Assembly (NCBI GenBank): GCA_938049325.1
Contig: CALICC010000400.1
Coordinates: 1-5,607, forward strand
DNA length: 5,607 nucleotides
DNA from: an uncultured Ilumatobacter sp.
GTDB taxonomy: Bacteria; Actinomycetota; Acidimicrobiia; Acidimicrobiales; Ilumatobacteraceae
Reading direction: 5' to 3'
Part shown: piece after piece, positions 5,127 to 5,607 of the stretch
Layout of the letters: every line of letters begins with the position of its first letter
Position numbering within the stretch: position 1 is the first letter of the stretch
Translations under genes and position numbers: made by a program
Notes under the pieces: model-generated
Told to the model about the DNA's origin: nothing
Databases searched by the model: none
Seen by the model: only the letters and a program-made list of their open reading frames with translations

Positions 5127-5607
5127 CTAGCGGGTTTCTGGGAAACCAAGGTCGACCGAACTGGTCGACGGGTCGGGCCAGCGGCTGGTGATGACCTTGC
5201 CCTGGGTGTAGAAGTTGATGCCCTCGGGGCCATACATGTGCGTGTCGCCGAAGAGACTCGCCTTCCAACCCCCGAAGCTGTAGTAGCTCACCGGCACCGG
5301 CACGGGCACGTTGATGCCGACCATGCCGACCTGGACGTCGAACTGGAATTGGCGCGCGGCGCCGCCATCACGGGTGAAGATGGCCGTGCCATTGGCGTAC
5401 GGGTTGGCGTTGATGGTGTCGATGCCCTCCTGGTAGCCCGACACTCGCATGACCCCGAGCACGGGTCCGAAGATCTCGTCGGTGTAGCACGCCATCTCGG
5501 TCGTGATGTTGTCGAGCAAGGTGGGGTTGACGAAGTACCCGTCGGCGGGCAGGTTCTCGCGTCCGTCGATGACGATCGTTGCGCCTTCGCCCGGAGCTCC
5601 GTCGATG
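5127..5607 (-). CDS. mmsA: CoA-acylating methylmalonate/malonate-semialdehyde dehydrogenase, C-terminal 159 residues (5' end outside window)
   Basis: This enzyme of the aldehyde dehydrogenase superfamily oxidises methylmalonate or malonate semialdehyde with NAD and CoA, releasing CO2 and forming propionyl-CoA or acetyl-CoA. The visible part begins mid-protein (IDGAPGEGATIVIDGRE) and includes GYFVNPTLLDN, the superfamily motif EIFGPVL (visible residues 44-50), GINVPVPVPVSYYSFGGWK (about 97-115) and SLFGDTHMYGPEGINFYTQGK, then TSRWP near the end. The VPVPVPV plus SFGGWKASLFGD combination is diagnostic of MmsA/IolA rather than other aldehyde dehydrogenases. The catalytic Cys and the N-terminal cofactor domain are beyond the right edge. 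It stops with TAG, 18 bases before the LLM start, so the two genes are very likely co-transcribed. In this setting, clearing malonate semialdehyde from beta-alanine (uracil breakdown) or methylmalonate semialdehyde from beta-aminoisobutyrate (thymine) is likely. Valine or inositol breakdown are alternatives. Confidence 0.93.
   Translation of the reverse strand, partial: IDGAPGEGATIVIDGRENLPADGYFVNPTLLDNITTEMACYTDEIFGPVLGVMRVSGYQEGIDTINANPYANGTAIFTRDGGAARQFQFDVQVGMVGINVPVPVPVSYYSFGGWKASLFGDTHMYGPEGINFYTQGKVITSRWPDPSTSSVDLGFPETR

Overview
The window is GC-rich, with G or C at most third codon positions, GTG start codons and tightly overlapping genes. It carries a protein whose family is assigned to coenzyme F420 use. 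Together these suggest a high-GC actinobacterium, possibly of the Acidimicrobiia; the class-level placement is inference. Every gene supported here lies on the minus strand, so the window is described from its right end to its left end, in the direction of transcription.

Right part (5607 to 3172). The window opens inside a gene for CoA-acylating (methyl)malonate-semialdehyde dehydrogenase (mmsA-type), of which the last 159 residues are visible. After 18 bases comes a complete luciferase-like (LLM) oxidoreductase resembling the TIGR03842/CPS_4043 family. Its stop codon overlaps the GTG start of the first ABC permease.

Centre (4089 to 317). A complete ABC importer of the NitT/TauT-NMT1/THI5 class follows: permease 1, ATPase, permease 2, then a lipoprotein substrate-binding protein. 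The first three are joined by 4-base GTGA or ATGA overlaps. The binding-protein gene comes last, behind a 52-base gap with a small hairpin and a strong ribosome binding site. In the related clusters I know, this set (mmsA, TIGR03842-type LLM, two-permease NMT1-type transporter) goes with dihydropyrimidinase, beta-ureidopropionase and a beta-alanine aminotransferase, i.e. reductive pyrimidine breakdown. The working model is therefore import of a pyrimidine or related ring compound, ring opening by enzymes encoded upstream of the window, and conversion of (methyl)malonate semialdehyde to acetyl-CoA or propionyl-CoA by MmsA. The role of the LLM enzyme is not known.

Left part (316 to 1). A large, nearly perfect stem-loop just after the binding-protein gene probably ends the operon. 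It is followed by two tandem copies of a 35-base unit. The first 36 codons of a dienelactone-hydrolase-family gene then run off the left edge. That gene appears to start without a ribosome binding site, behind a TANNNT-type -10 element, which suggests a leaderless transcript.

No RNA genes, CRISPR arrays, insertion sequences or phage genes were seen. The region looks like an ordinary catabolic operon. The points most worth following are the unassigned role of the LLM enzyme and the 35-base tandem repeat.
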